DNA of 64,000 nt from Undaria pinnatifida (GCA_012845835.1 JABAKD010000020.1:18717146-18781145); one strand, 5' to 3'; shown: positions 51,601 through 62,439, numbered from the stretch's first letter. The notes: generated from the sequence alone by a model not told the origin. Program-made: numbers and translations.

Positions 51601-52869
51601 TTTATCGAACTCACAGCTGACGCGTTTCGATTTTTTCCTAAAATGATCCCTGGTACAACAACAGCAGAAGACGCAGCAATTTGCATGCGCCCACATGCAC
51701 GTGATGGAACAGCTATATATAGACTATATTCTTCCCACACCAAACACCAGCACGCCGTCTTTTTGGTCTGGCAACTCACGGGTTTTATGTTTGGTACGTA
51801 CGTGTCGCTGTTGCGAGATACAACACCAACCCAGCATGCGTGACACTCATAATCTAGTACCAGCGAACGACCTAGACAGTTTTTCACTGTATTTAAGCTG
51901 TACTTGTCATACGAGGACGTCATATAACGTCGATACATCGTACAGGACGTCAGAGGGAAAACAGTAGTATGACAAAAAATGACGAGTGCGGCAACACCCA
52001 CTTACTTGTTCGTTGCGAGATGGTACATTTGGTGTCCGAACTATAGTATGATGAGAATATTGGAGGGTTTTAGTCCGTTTGACCGATGCGAAAAGGTGAA
52101 AAAAACTGCCTACCCATACTAAGCCATATATGGCATCCCCGCTGGACCTGCGGGATAGCAGATCGGCCGGATATGTCATACGCCAATGTTAAGGTATTGC
52201 TGGGGTACAAGTCCGACAATACGATTTATGCGCAGGTTCGAGCCGACGACGCCCTTTGCTAAGGTATTAGAGGGCATTAGACTAGTCCGTTTGACCACTG
52301 GTAACAGGTTGACCAAGTGCCCACCCAAAGGAAGCCTCGTACATGAGTATAATGCCATGAGTCGCATGGCACGGGTGCAGGATGATCCTACTCGTACTGT
52401 TACTAATACACAAGCATACACGCTTACACTACTTGTAGGCGATTGATAAGACCAAACGTATACTTGTAGTTTTTTGTCACGATTCCTGTGCTCCAAAAGG
52501 GTCCATATGTTCATACAAGTACATCGTTTACCGTACAGGGTATATTGACAATAAAAGCAGCCTGGTCATCAAAGCTGCTGGCTATTATCGCGCGGACATA
52601 CTATAGTGTTCGGCATCAAAACAAGCTGTCCCCTCGATCGCACCTACGTAGACAACATGTGTAGTCTGTGGCCGCTAAAGTGCTCGCCGTGGGGCAAATC
52701 TATTACTACATACACGGCACCTGGTAGTAGTTTGGAGAGACAATGTTGAACGCTATCCCGACAGAATACGAAGGCTGCTCGTGTATCTGATCGGTCATCG
52801 CACCCCCAACCGTTTGCTTTACCATCCTACTTGAATGGCGTAATTTTCTTACCAAGTACGCTGGACGAC
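51601..52869. other. No supported gene
   Basis: Frames of up to ~200 codons overlap on both strands. GTTTGACCGATGCG/GTTTGACCACTGG and GGTATTAGAGGG/GGAATATTGGAGGG hint at an old duplication between 52,040 and 52,330. Confidence 0.4.
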
Positions 52870-53010
52870 ATGAGTGACATTGGTGCTGAACCGCCTGACG
52901 GCGGCGAAGAGGATGAAGAGGCTGGATCGTCTCTATCGAACGTGGTGTATGCCGCTCTTGAGTGCGAGAGGTCTTTGAAGCTCGAGGGAGAACGGTTGGT
53001 CCCGGCAAAC
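52870..53010 (+). CDS. First exon of a small two-exon gene, unknown function
   Basis: Begins at ATG 52,870 (MSDIGAEPPDGGEEDEEAGS, then SLSNVVYAALECERSLKLEG and ERLVPAN) and ends at a strong GTGAGT donor. The exon is phase 0 at its end, matching the exon at 53,854. The N-terminus is acidic. I chose this ATG because the upstream in-frame ATG (52,831) lies across a splice-like TTTTCTTACCAAG. No family recognised. Confidence 0.5.
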
Positions 53011-53853
53011 GTGAGTCCCCGACACAGTAGTTATCCTCACTTGTGGAGCTAGAAAAGTGTTCCAAGACGTAGTTCAGGGTTGAATCCTGCCGTTCCAGGG
53101 TAGGAGAGTGCTATTAGGCCTAGTTTGGGTTGAGTGTTGCCATTTTATTCGGGAGGGGGGGTTATGCGGCTTAAGTTTCGGCAGGCGAAAGATTAACGTT
53201 TACCACCAGTCCAACGAACTAATACCCATCCTACCGATTAACATTGACTGGCACATATACTCATGCACATTGATGGGCTCTTAAACGAGGGAGGCATGAA
53301 CCTATCGTATGTCGCATTTCCGACAAGCAAACGCCGAAGAACCCCACAAACCAAAGTATACCTCCACGAGTGTGGACCCGTATGACTGCCGCTCTTGCTG
53401 TATCCGCAGCTCTAGACGCGTATCTAGTGACAGCAACAGCTACCTAGGCGCATCCGGCCGTGATCACCCCCCTCTGTAAACAAGTCTTCACGCCTGCCAC
53501 GGAGAACACTAAACGGCAACGTCCTCGCTGAGGCACCGGAGGCACCGCTCTTGGCCTACCCTGACTGGGACGGAACCACCAACAAACGGCCGTCCCTTCT
53601 TTGCTGAGATATGCCGGCGTCGAATGTTTCGGGGCAACTCTTGAACGGCAACGAAAAATAAAGCATGTGTTGTAAGAAAAGCAGCTCTTGAGCAGAAACG
53701 TTACGATGGCTTAGCCTGTCCTATCGTCCATACCGGCCACACCACTTTCGATTCCTAACGCCACTAGACTCCACTCGGTGTGCTGCAGACTCTGGCAGTG
53801 TCGTCTCAGCTACTCTTTGGGTTCGGCATTCTTTATTTTTCCCAACGTTTAGG
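53011..53853 (+). other. Predicted 843-bp intron
   Basis: Starts GTGAGT and ends with TTCTTTATTTTTCCC...GTTTAG. No repeat or frame of note lies inside. Confidence 0.45.
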
Positions 53854-53999
53854 CGCTGGAAGGTTTCGACGAAGTCACCGATTTCTCCGAGGCCGGCTTT
53901 TATAACCTCCCTCCTGGATGGAATTTCAGTACTGTAACTACAGCAAATGCAGAATGCACGCTAACACCGATTTCGTCCTATGGCTACCGCTACCTGTGA
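53854..53999 (+). CDS. Second exon of the small two-exon gene
   Basis: After a textbook 3' splice site the frame reads ALEGFDEVTDFSEAGFYNLP, PGWNFSTVTTANAECTLTPI and SSYGYRYL, then TGA. Phase 0 joins to LVPAN of the first exon, giving a ~95-residue acidic protein. The latter half may instead be intron or untranslated if another splice exists. Confidence 0.45.
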
Positions 54000-55392
54000 C
54001 GGCGCGTGACCGCAGCGGCCGCGGTCGGTCGATCCCGCCGGACGACGAAAACGTATACCTGGTGATACTACTATCTCGTCTGCTCCCTTGACCTTTTCCC
54101 CTCTGGATCCCCTTTTCCGAGTAATGTGTAGGCTTGGATGCGCCGCTGCCTTCAAGCCAAAGCATCGGTTTGGGTGGGCTGTTGTTCTCTAGTTCTGATT
54201 TGAATAATTTTAGTCAACCAAGACTGGTCCAGGAGCAAGAGTTTCGGAGGAAATGCTCATGACTCATCCCAGTAGCCTTCAATATGGTTTGACGTTTTCT
54301 TTTGTTTAGACCACCACTGCCAGTAGTGGGGGCAAACGGTATCTAGTTGTGTTGCAGCAAATCGAAGCGTAGTAAGCAAACGCGTATATACGTACCCGTT
54401 TCTGGTCACGTTCGCGTGGGGGGGGGGATTCTACTACTAACGTGGTCTACCAAAAGTACTGAAGGTGTGTAACATTTACGCCCCCGCTTTCCCATTTTCT
54501 ATGACTATTTTTGAAGGCGAGCGAACCAAATATGTACCCTCCCCCCCCCCCCCCCCCCCTTCATGCCGAAACATCCTTCGATCTACGAGTTTCCCAGCAA
54601 AGGTTGTCGACGACAACGAACGCCGCACATGTTCGTTTATGAACTCAGCACCTGCTGTACACATGTGGCGAGAACAAGTTAGAGGGTTTGTTTTCGCCGA
54701 GGAGGCAAAAGAAAAACAAGGATTTTGTTTATGCGGTATTTTTCGCCGCAGACAAAAGCTTTTGAGGCACCTTTTGCGACGCTGCTTCACACATTCACGC
54801 CAGCCATTATATATAGAGGGTAACAGGAGCGGTAGAGACGCAAATTTCGAGTATTTTGCGCGTAAAATGTCCTTTTTTGTGCCTCATTCGGGCCGTCTCG
54901 GGCGGCATCCGTCGAAGATGTTGGCAACTTTTTCATTGGAACATCTGACCGCCCCAAACTACATTGTTTGCTACATCTATCTTGCACCCCTCACATCCTG
55001 AGAAAGTCGACGCCTCAAAACCGAAGACTTTCTGGTTTATGCGGGGAATTAATATAGTTGTTTCCCCTGTCAAAAAGGTTAACCCGCCTCCGCTAAGATC
55101 CCCCTGTTTACCGAGCGCTGCACGGTCGACTCGTGTCTCGGAACAGCACAACAACATGAAAGAGCGGCCTGGACAAACTCATAGGTCGGCCTTCTGCACG
55201 GTCCGCGAGCTATTATTTGCTATTCTGAAATGTTTTTTTTTTTTTTTGGTCTTAGCTGAAAAGCTACGAGCCTGCCTTGAGGAGTGATTTCCCCATCTGG
55301 TAAAAACCGATCTTCACACGATCACACGAGTAGTCGCGTCCCTGAATCTGCTAAAAAAAACGGGAAAATCTGGCAGTGCAGATATATGGAGG
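54000..55392. other. No supported gene; homopolymer tracts
   Basis: Holds a G run (54,419-54,428), a C run of about 19 (54,541-54,559) and a T run (55,230-55,247). A 178-codon plus frame at 54,465-55,001 crosses the C run and has no recognisable domain. Confidence 0.45.
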
Positions 55393-55396
55393 CTAT
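55393..55396. other. Target-site duplication CTAT (left)
   Basis: Identical to 56,902-56,905 after the 3' LTR. Confidence 0.75.
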
Positions 55397-55663
55397 TGTA
55401 AGGATACTGGCCGGAGACATAGAGTGCCCCCTGCAGGTCTGCCAATTGAGCAGGTCCTCGGAGAGTACTCACTTTCTTAGCCTTCGTAGTCGTTGCTTTA
55501 CTCGGTTCCACCCGAGCCCCGGGTGGCTTCTGAGATCGGAGGCACGTGCCTCCGATCTATTTCCTAACTATCCCGAACATAAAACGCTAGCCTTATCATA
55601 CAAAACCCATCAAAATGATCTCAATTTGGATCATTACAGGCCTTTCGAGGCCGTATCTTAACA
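55397..55663 (+). mobile_element. 5' LTR of deleted gypsy element (267 bp)
   Basis: Starts TGTAAGGATACTGG, ends GTATCTTAACA. It matches 56,628-56,901 and the 4,466-4,712 fragment. Contains a perfect 24-bp palindrome at 55,534-55,557 (GATCGGAGGCAC and its reverse complement), conserved in all three copies. Confidence 0.88.
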
Positions 55664-55795
55664 CTAGCCCACCCTGATGAGCTGCATATGCAGAAATATG
55701 GGAGATTCGGGGAAACTCCGGCTCTATGAACTAGACCATGAGTCGAAGATGCGGCTCCTCAAAACCCACTCCCACACCTCTAACGGTGTGGCTAT
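55664..55795 (+). mobile_element. Leader of deleted gypsy element
   Basis: Begins CTAGCCCACCCTGATGAG, the box shared with the TRIM lineage, and runs to an ATG that starts MEPGTREEKQLKE. There is no TGG at the LTR border. Confidence 0.75.
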
Positions 55796-56627
55796 GGAGC
55801 CAGGAACACGCGAAGAAAAGCAGTTGAAGGAAACGCAGACCCTACAACCACCAGTTCGACTGTGTCCACCTCTGCCTTGCTTTGCGCTCCAGCCCCTTCT
55901 TCGTTGACGACGCGCCGACGAACAGCGACAGCAACCGGTAATGCACCCCCGCTGTAGAATATGGATTCTGGCCCGGCAGGGCCCCTCGACCATCTTCCAG
56001 ACGAGGTTCGCGCGTTACTCGCCTGCCGATTGGAAGCGAGAGCAGCACGCTGAGCCGACGTGCCACACCATGATGCGTTACATCTCTAGCGACCGGCCAT
56101 CGGCCCTGCCGCTCGACTTTTGGACGTGCTACCCCTTGCACAAGTGTCCCTCCCTCTCAGACATCCACGAGCTGGCGCGGGTCGACTACATACAACGGAC
56201 GACGACATCGTCATACTCGTCCGTAACCCGACACTGCCGCCAACAAGGTCTGACATACCCAACCCTGTGGAGCGAGCTGCTTGCTTGCCAAACGACGAGC
56301 CTGTTCGCATCCACGTCCCCCTGCTTATGCGCCCTTGGATTATGCAAGCTTGTCACATACTTCAGTGTCGTCCGCACGTTGTTGGAAGGTGTCGTCCGTG
56401 TGGTACGTGCCCGGCGACCAACAGGAGGGGCCCCTGCCATATCTCACTGCTGTTGTGGTCGCCGTTGGAGGAGGAAGGGCGCTCCCTCCATGGAGAAGCC
56501 ACCCGTGAAGGAACAAGGGTTGTGGGCTCGATGGAAAGCAAAAGCAAAATCGCTACGAAAACAGCTATCGGAAAGATTGGAGGAACGCTGCCACAACAGC
56601 AAGTCTAGCCTGCCGACGACGCCATCA
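55796..56627 (+). pseudogene. Collapsed gypsy gag-pol remnant, frameshifted
   Basis: A short gag start (MEPGTREEKQLKETQTLQPP) is followed without RT by a stretch resembling the linker between RNase H and integrase of Ty3/gypsy elements: SPADWKREQHAEPTCHTMMR in one frame, then after a shift near 56,175 TTDDDIVILVRNPTLPP and RIHVPLLMRPWIMQACH in the next. The frame shifts again just past the first integrase His. Most of pol is deleted. The segment ends with CTGCCGACGACGCCATCA at the 3' LTR. Similarity is from memory of the family, not a search. Confidence 0.6.
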
Positions 56628-56901
56628 TGTAATGATATTGGGCGGAGACACAGAGTGCCCCCTGCAGGTCTGCCAATTGAGCAGGTCCTCGGAGAGTACT
56701 CAATTTCTTAGCCTTCGTAGTCGTCTCTTTATTCGATTCCACCAGAGCCCCGGATAGCTTCTGAGATCGGAGGCACGTGCCTCCGATCTACGGAGTATTT
56801 CCTAACTATCTCGAATATAAAACGCCAACCTTATCATACGAAACACATCCAAATGATCCCAATTCTGATCATTTTAGGCCTGTCGAGGCCGTATCTTAAC
56901 A
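56628..56901 (+). mobile_element. 3' LTR of deleted gypsy element (274 bp)
   Basis: TGTAATGATATTGG to GTATCTTAACA, with the same palindrome at 56,765-56,788. Differs from the 5' LTR by numerous substitutions and a small insertion, so the element is old. Confidence 0.88.
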
Positions 56902-56905
56902 CTAT
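56902..56905. other. Target-site duplication CTAT (right)
   Basis: Matches 55,393-55,396. Confidence 0.75.
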
Positions 56906-58750
56906 GAAGACTGGCATATCTGGGATGATTTCCGTTCAAAAGCGAAACAAATCGCAATCAATTGGCATGTGAACGTACGTAACGCCCCCCCCCCCCCACC
57001 ATTTATTTTATGTTCAATATGACAGTTTTTTGTATGTAAAAAAACGGCTCGTTTTTGGGCGTACTTTCCTGTACGGATTTTGTCGCCTGCAGTGCCCCTC
57101 TCACACTATGCATGGTTTGGCAGTCTACAGTCTGCCCTATCTCCTTCCCTGTACACTGCAGGCGTTTCACCTAATTTCAGGTCAAGGGAAGCGACAACTC
57201 GCCGCGTGAATCTATCGGGCTTCCACTTAAAAAATCTTGCTCGCTGGCTCACTCGATGCGCGCACGCGCGCTAACTGTCGAGAAACTAAACAAAGCAGAA
57301 TTAAAATTTCAAACTTGAAAACGACACCCAGGAAGCACAAACCCAACTTTCAGCACCACGGTCGCGTCCTTAAATTGACACGGACTACTCTGCCGTTTGG
57401 TGAGCTCTTTTATTGATAGTCGTGGCACCAAGTTACATACGTAGTCTATAGTCTATGCTTGCACCTCCACAATTACTACGTACTTACTTGTAGTGTATTG
57501 CGGAATTTTTAATTTTCGTCGCTGTACGAGCCGTGAAATGGAGTGCCCTCCGTAGAAGCGTAGACTAGAAGGATAGCAGTCACCGTCGTTTTTTAAATTT
57601 TGAATTTGAAATTTTGAAAAATTGAAATTGGGTAGTTCAATGTGCCCTGGAAGGGGTTATTCTTTGGGCAGGAGGGGATTTCATTTCCTCCGCATACCAG
57701 GTGCCAGGTATTATAGCCGCATGGCCCTGCAGCCTGCGGTATGCGGTGCGTCGTTTGTAGCGTACGTGTTGTATATCGCCATGAGGCTGCGCAACGTCGC
57801 GCGAACATGCCCTGTGGCAAAAAAGTTGGCCTGCCGGATGCTCGCCACCTGGCTGAGGTGCCGAGCACTTGTTGGACAATACCTGGTAATTGACACGTGC
57901 GGTGCTTTCGCGAGTGCCCGGAGCTGTTACCTGGGCAGGGTAAACATGATCAGCTCAGACATCAGTCGACCAGCAGCATGCAAGATGGCGCTTAGCTCAA
58001 CAAAGGACCCAAGCAATCACACATACATGGGAGGGTGTCTTGCACAGATCATTATGGACTCAATCCAACCCCTAGGCGAACCTACGGCGGCCGGCGCGCT
58101 GCCTGCCTGTTGCTGGTACCGTGAGAGCACGTTGCCTATCGGACGGCGTGCATCGACTAAACATCGCTTGTTGCAGTTTCATCGTTGGCATTCACAGCAG
58201 CAGCATTGCGACTCGTACAAGGAGAAAATTGGCTGTCGCCCAACCTGCTGCTGGCATTCGGGGGGCTGGAGGCTGCGCCTCGCTCTACTTTACTCGTGTT
58301 CTTCAATTCCGCGTATGTAAGTTTGGTATGCCTTGTAGATGCGTGAGTGTTTCCTACCACCAGGTGCGGATGACCCACAACGGTCATGAGTTTGAAAGTT
58401 TGAACGCGCATGAACAATGAGCGGCGCGATACGATGCGATTGGCCGCGGACGATTCTATGTTGGCATTCTCGTACAAGACGCCTGATACTCGTATAGCGG
58501 TAAAAATACCTGGTAGGGTAATGAGTAATAAGAAAGCCAGGCTGAGATTCGCATCGGGAATCGTAATATTCAAGTTTGTGTAGAACACACGATTTCTCAA
58601 ATACCTGTTACGGGTAAGGCTTTAGTCTAGTGCCACTAAACTATCGTTTCATATGTAGGTACAACAGTAGAGTATGCGTATGTAACCTGGTGCCTATACG
58701 TTAGCCAGAGAATTCGTATTACGGCCGCCGAAGTAGCTTGTGCTTAATGG
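56906..58750. other. No firm gene
   Basis: A 232-codon plus frame (57,622-58,320) contains TACCTGGTA at 57,880 and no domain, and I regard it as chance. A C run lies at 56,986-56,997. Confidence 0.45.
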
Positions 58751-58755
58751 AATTA

Positions 58756-58945
58756 CCCTCAAAAACATTATTTGAGCTGCATACGGGTCATTACCAAAGT
58801 GCAACCTGGCAACTACTGTGACAGCCAGCGGAGCTGCCCGCGGGCCGCGGGAGAAACTGCCGGGATTCCTGCTGTAACATTCCGCCGACGTTTTAACCCG
58901 TATATAGTTTGGGATCAATTAGGCCTCTCTGCTGCGATCTGCCGG
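58756..58945 (+). repeat. Dispersed repeat R5, complete copy
   Basis: AAAAACATTATTTGAGCTGC, GACAGCCAGCGGAGCTGCCC, then CGTATATAGTTTGGGATCAAT. Its left half recurs at 60,168-60,285 and its right half at 59,250-59,335. Confidence 0.75.
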
Positions 58946-59030
58946 GGACTCTCACCCAGGGCTACTACCTCCGCGTTGATTCAATGGTAATCAACGCGGC
59001 ACCTCGTCGCAGAGAGTAGCTACCCCGGTA
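58925..59030. repeat. Nested inverted repeats
   Basis: Inner perfect 11-bp stem CCGCGTTGATT/AATCAACGCGG (58,971-58,999) sits inside outer pairs CTCTCTGCTGCGA/TCGTCGCAGAGAG and GCCGGGG/CCCCGGT. The arms are separated by ~40 nt on each side. Confidence 0.6.
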
Positions 59031-59209
59031 AAATAAACACTACAAAATAAAACTGATGTCGTTGTCGGCGTGTCTCGCGCACAAATGATGGGCGGGCGGG
59101 ATGGTCTGTTTTCCCCAACCACTTCCTACTCTCTAGCTGCTGCACGGGAGCCGACGATGCAAGTGAGATCGTCTTGCTTTTTCTGTACAGCTATCAGGCT
59201 TTTCTCCCA

Positions 59210-59240
59210 CCCCGGGGACGGCCTTCTTCCGTCCCCGGGG
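59210..59240. repeat. Perfect 12-bp GC-rich hairpin followed by TTTT
   Basis: CCCCGGGGACGG, loop CCTTCTT, CCGTCCCCGGGG, then TTTTG. It looks like a bacterial intrinsic terminator but sits in eukaryotic repeat DNA just before the R5 right half. Confidence 0.8.
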
Positions 59241-59249
59241 TTTTGCTCA

Positions 59250-59335
59250 AGATACTGCTGTGACACTTCGCCGACGCTTTAACTCGTATATAGTTTGGGA
59301 TCAATGAGGCCGCTCTGCTGCGGCATGAGATCACA
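59250..59335 (+). repeat. R5 right half
   Basis: CTGCTGTGACACTTCGCCGACG then TAACTCGTATATAGTTTGGG and CTCTGCTGCG match 58,868-58,945. Confidence 0.7.
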
Positions 59336-60165
59336 CCCATACTTGTTGCCCCTTTGCCCTTCTCTCAGGGCGCAGTTTATTTGTCTCTTGTTAGCATCCT
59401 TCCTTCGGGTTTCTTATCGTCCTTGTGATACCCAAACTTCTACCACCAGGCATATTACCTTGACCCCTAGTAGATTCGGCTTCGATAGTCCCGTGCTCAC
59501 GCTGTGTACGAACGTGCAAACTTTGCGGACGACTGCAGGACCTCCGCTTCTATGAACGCCGTTTGGCGAGAACACTTCACCACCCCCACGGCTGCGGACG
59601 CTGTTAACCCTATGTGTCTGTGCCTGCGACGGTTGCGCACTGTCACCCCACGTACTCTATGAAATGCCCATGGCCGTACGGTCCATCTTATGGCTCGCCG
59701 CCCCTCCCAACCGAGAGAGCGCACGGTGTACCGCGTCATGTCCTCCGTGCCCGCCGCCCGCAAATCGATCTGGAGGTTGGTGGTCCTCTGCGCCGACGTT
59801 AACGCCACATATCTCATATTCCCGCTTTCTATAACATTCGGGAACAAGTATCCTGACCTCTATGTCAGTGACCCGTGCATAGATTCCGCCTCCTGTCTGT
59901 ACTCTACCACGGCTGCGACCTTGCAAATTTTGCGGCAGTCTAGGCTCTTCCTTACCACGACTGCTTGGGAGGAACTTCGCAACATATTCCGAAGAGGGAA
60001 TTGAAAATGAACCTCTCGCTTCCCGTCATCTGCAACAATTTCGACGCAACCGCTACCAACACCTTGACACCGCACTTCCCTGTGTATAGAGTGTCACAAG
60101 GAAGACGACCTCGTCCCGAACCAATGCGCTGCGTTCTGCTGCTGTGGGCAGCCTTTGTGTACGAC
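59336..60165. other. No supported gene
   Basis: Overlapping frames to 116 codons on both strands, none recognised. The two R5 halves flank this stretch. Confidence 0.45.
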
Positions 60166-60167
60166 GG

Positions 60168-60285
60168 TCCCAAAAACATTATTTGAGCTGCATACGGGTC
60201 ATGACCAAAGTGCAAATGTGGCAACTACTGTGACAGCCAGCGGAGCTGCCCGCGGCCCGCGGGAGAAACTGCAAGGATTCTCCAT
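60168..60285 (+). repeat. R5 left half
   Basis: AAAAACATTATTTGAGCTGC through GCGGGAGAAACTGC match 58,757-58,859, then diverge. Confidence 0.75.
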
Positions 60286-60489
60286 ATTAGTATGTGGCTT
60301 TTTAGTGAACATCGGACAGGGGGTGTTACGTGATTACGACGGCCCTGACCAATGCCTTACCTCTTAAGCAACTCCGCCATAATGCCGTAATCAAGTAATA
60401 CGGTAATCGGACTTATTTGTCTATATAGCACGGTAATCCCCCGCGCTCGCGGCCCAAACCTCAAATGGGCGAAATACTGCAATATTACG

Positions 60490-62060
60490 CGCAACGCTAA
60501 GTCAACTCGATTCCAAGACCATCGGACAATGGAATGGTCGGTCGAAGCGATTATTTAGCCCCAAATTAATACCTGGCACCTGTGTACTACCTGATACAGT
60601 ATGTACGTAACAGTGCTCACGGCTGACGCCGGTACGCGATACTAAACAAAATGCGATGCCAACACTTATTCTCCAGCTAGCCGCTGTAGTTGCATTTTTA
60701 GTTTCCATCCGACACTGCAATGTTGCGGACCATAGCGCCGAAGGCTGTGATCTCAACATCGTGTTAGCGTATCACAAAATAAAGCACTACTATTAATAAT
60801 AATCATTTAACCCTTTCGGGGCTTCAGCGGGGAAAATGGACGAATAAAGCTGACGATTGCGGCATCCTTAGCACCAAGCAACCGGGCACCAAGCAACCCG
60901 GGCTGCTATTGATACGTGTTAATAGCTTGCAGCATCCTTAGGACCACGCAACCCGGGCTGCCAATAATGCATTATTAATATCTGACCATCATTTTACTGT
61001 CGAATTCCAAATCAAGTACCTGTAAAATACAGGCATAGCTTGCACTGTCGTTTGCTGCATGCTCGTGCCATGATAAGAACGCGCTTAGGCGTGGTTTTGT
61101 CGCTGTACGATTTGATATACGATAAAATATACCAGGTACGATATAATATACCATACCAGGTATAATACATGGCCCCCAAAAGGGCTAATGTTGCGGACCG
61201 TAGCGCTGAACGCTGTAATCGCAGCATCCACACAAACAAATGCTGAAGACTTTGCTTCTAAGGACAATTTGTATACGGTCGGATTTGTCAGTCGAAAACG
61301 GTCGTTCCGTCTTCGACTAAAGCCTAATTCGGGCTTTCTTACACAGTCGAAAAAAGAGCATTTTCGACTCAACTTTTCAGCAGGTGTATCACACGGTGGC
61401 AGCAACGCGCGGTATCGATGTTATTCTGCCAACAACGGCTATGCCTGTTGTAGCTTTGGCGGCTCTCGTCTACGTGAAACGTCACGAACGTAGGTTTGGC
61501 GGCTTTCGGCTGAGTCCAACGACACCAACCCGCTTGGACAAGGGTTCGTCGCGCGCGAAGCACGCGTTGCTCGCGGAAAACGCACCAAGCACAGAGCTTC
61601 CCAACGACTTTCGACTGCCATACAGCAGCACTCCGCCACACCAACCGCCTCTAGAAAGAACACAAAAACTATTAAATTGTCTCGACTGACGATGAGAAGG
61701 ATGCTCAGAAGAATCAATTAAAAAAGAGTCCAGTCGAAACGGACCGTTTTCAACTGACGAAATCCGACTGTATGAGAATTGGCCTAATGACCAGAATTTA
61801 GCTTCGAACGGCTCATCGAGTGACGCGCAATGCTGAGTTTACGCAATTCCAAGACGATCGGACGATGGAAGAGACGATCGAAACGACTGTGTTGTTTGCT
61901 CATGATACTATAATTATGACATGAAATTTTACACCTCCGTCATATTATACGTGAACACAAACGTAACAGGGGTGATGGCTGACGCTGGAACGGAAAATGG
62001 CATAAGTTCGATGTTAACATTTGTCAACATGTTGTATTCTACGGGGGCAAGAATGTATTT
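60490..62060. repeat. Diverged ~1.3-kb direct duplication
   Basis: GCGCAACGCTAAG...TTCCAAGACCATCGGACAATGG at 60,488 matches GCGCAATGCTGAG...TTCCAAGACGATCGGACGATGG at 61,826. ATGTTGCGGACCATAGCGCCGAA at 60,720 matches ATGTTGCGGACCGTAGCGCTGAA at 61,189. GGCTGACGCCGG/GGCTGACGCTGG pair at 60,621 and 61,977. A short GCATCCTTAG...AACCCGGGCTGC pair lies at 60,862 and 60,928. Confidence 0.65.
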
Positions 62061-62154
62061 TCCCTTCGACAGTATAAGAACGCTTCGATGAAAACGTATT
62101 TTTCCGACACCAAAGTCAGGGCTGCTCAAACAGGAAACCTCTAAACTAATCTAA

Positions 62155-62337
62155 CTATGTTTGCTCCATGTCCGTGTTACACTGACTACCCCCGGCCCCA
62201 AGCATTTCCAAAGCATAATCGAAAGAACAGCCGCTATCCATAAAGAGCGCCTCAAACATTTGTGCAAAGAATATTGCACACGCGCGTTCCGACGCACAGA
62301 AAAAGGTTGCAGTGTTGCTTTTGATCGATTCTGCCAT
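62155..62337 (-). CDS. Uncharacterised small frame, 60 codons
   Basis: Begins MAESIKSNTATFFCASERAC and contains FFAQMFEALFMDSGCSFDYA. The composition is protein-like, but the plus strand is also open and there is no family or splice partner. Confidence 0.2.
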   Translation of the reverse strand: MAESIKSNTATFFCASERACAIFFAQMFEALFMDSGCSFDYALEMLGAGGSQCNTDMEQT

Positions 62338-62439
62338 CGGGAGACATCCCCGCGCGGTCTGGCTCGATCTAACGGCAGCAGGGTTATACTTAGACTTCCG
62401 GCTCGTGGTGCGGGCGAAAAAAAATGATTATCATATGCG

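Noticed and set aside
52236-52252. GCCGACGACGCC at 52,239 as another pre-LTR box
   Set aside because: It is not followed by TGT-type LTR sequence nor by any LTR found elsewhere in the window. Probably chance.
55672-55700. CTGATGAG...GCAGAAA resembling a hammerhead ribozyme core
   Set aside because: A proper stem II closed by C before GAAA cannot be formed: the stem consumes the G of GAAA, and no stems I/III with a cleavage site are evident.
57622-58320. 232-codon plus-strand frame
   Set aside because: No domain, no splice context, unusual Cys/Arg-rich composition, contains a dispersed TACCTGGTA motif, and both strands are open.
59210-59245. Bacterial-style intrinsic terminator
   Set aside because: The hairpin plus T run is present, but introns and LTR elements show the DNA is eukaryotic. 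Kept only as a hairpin.
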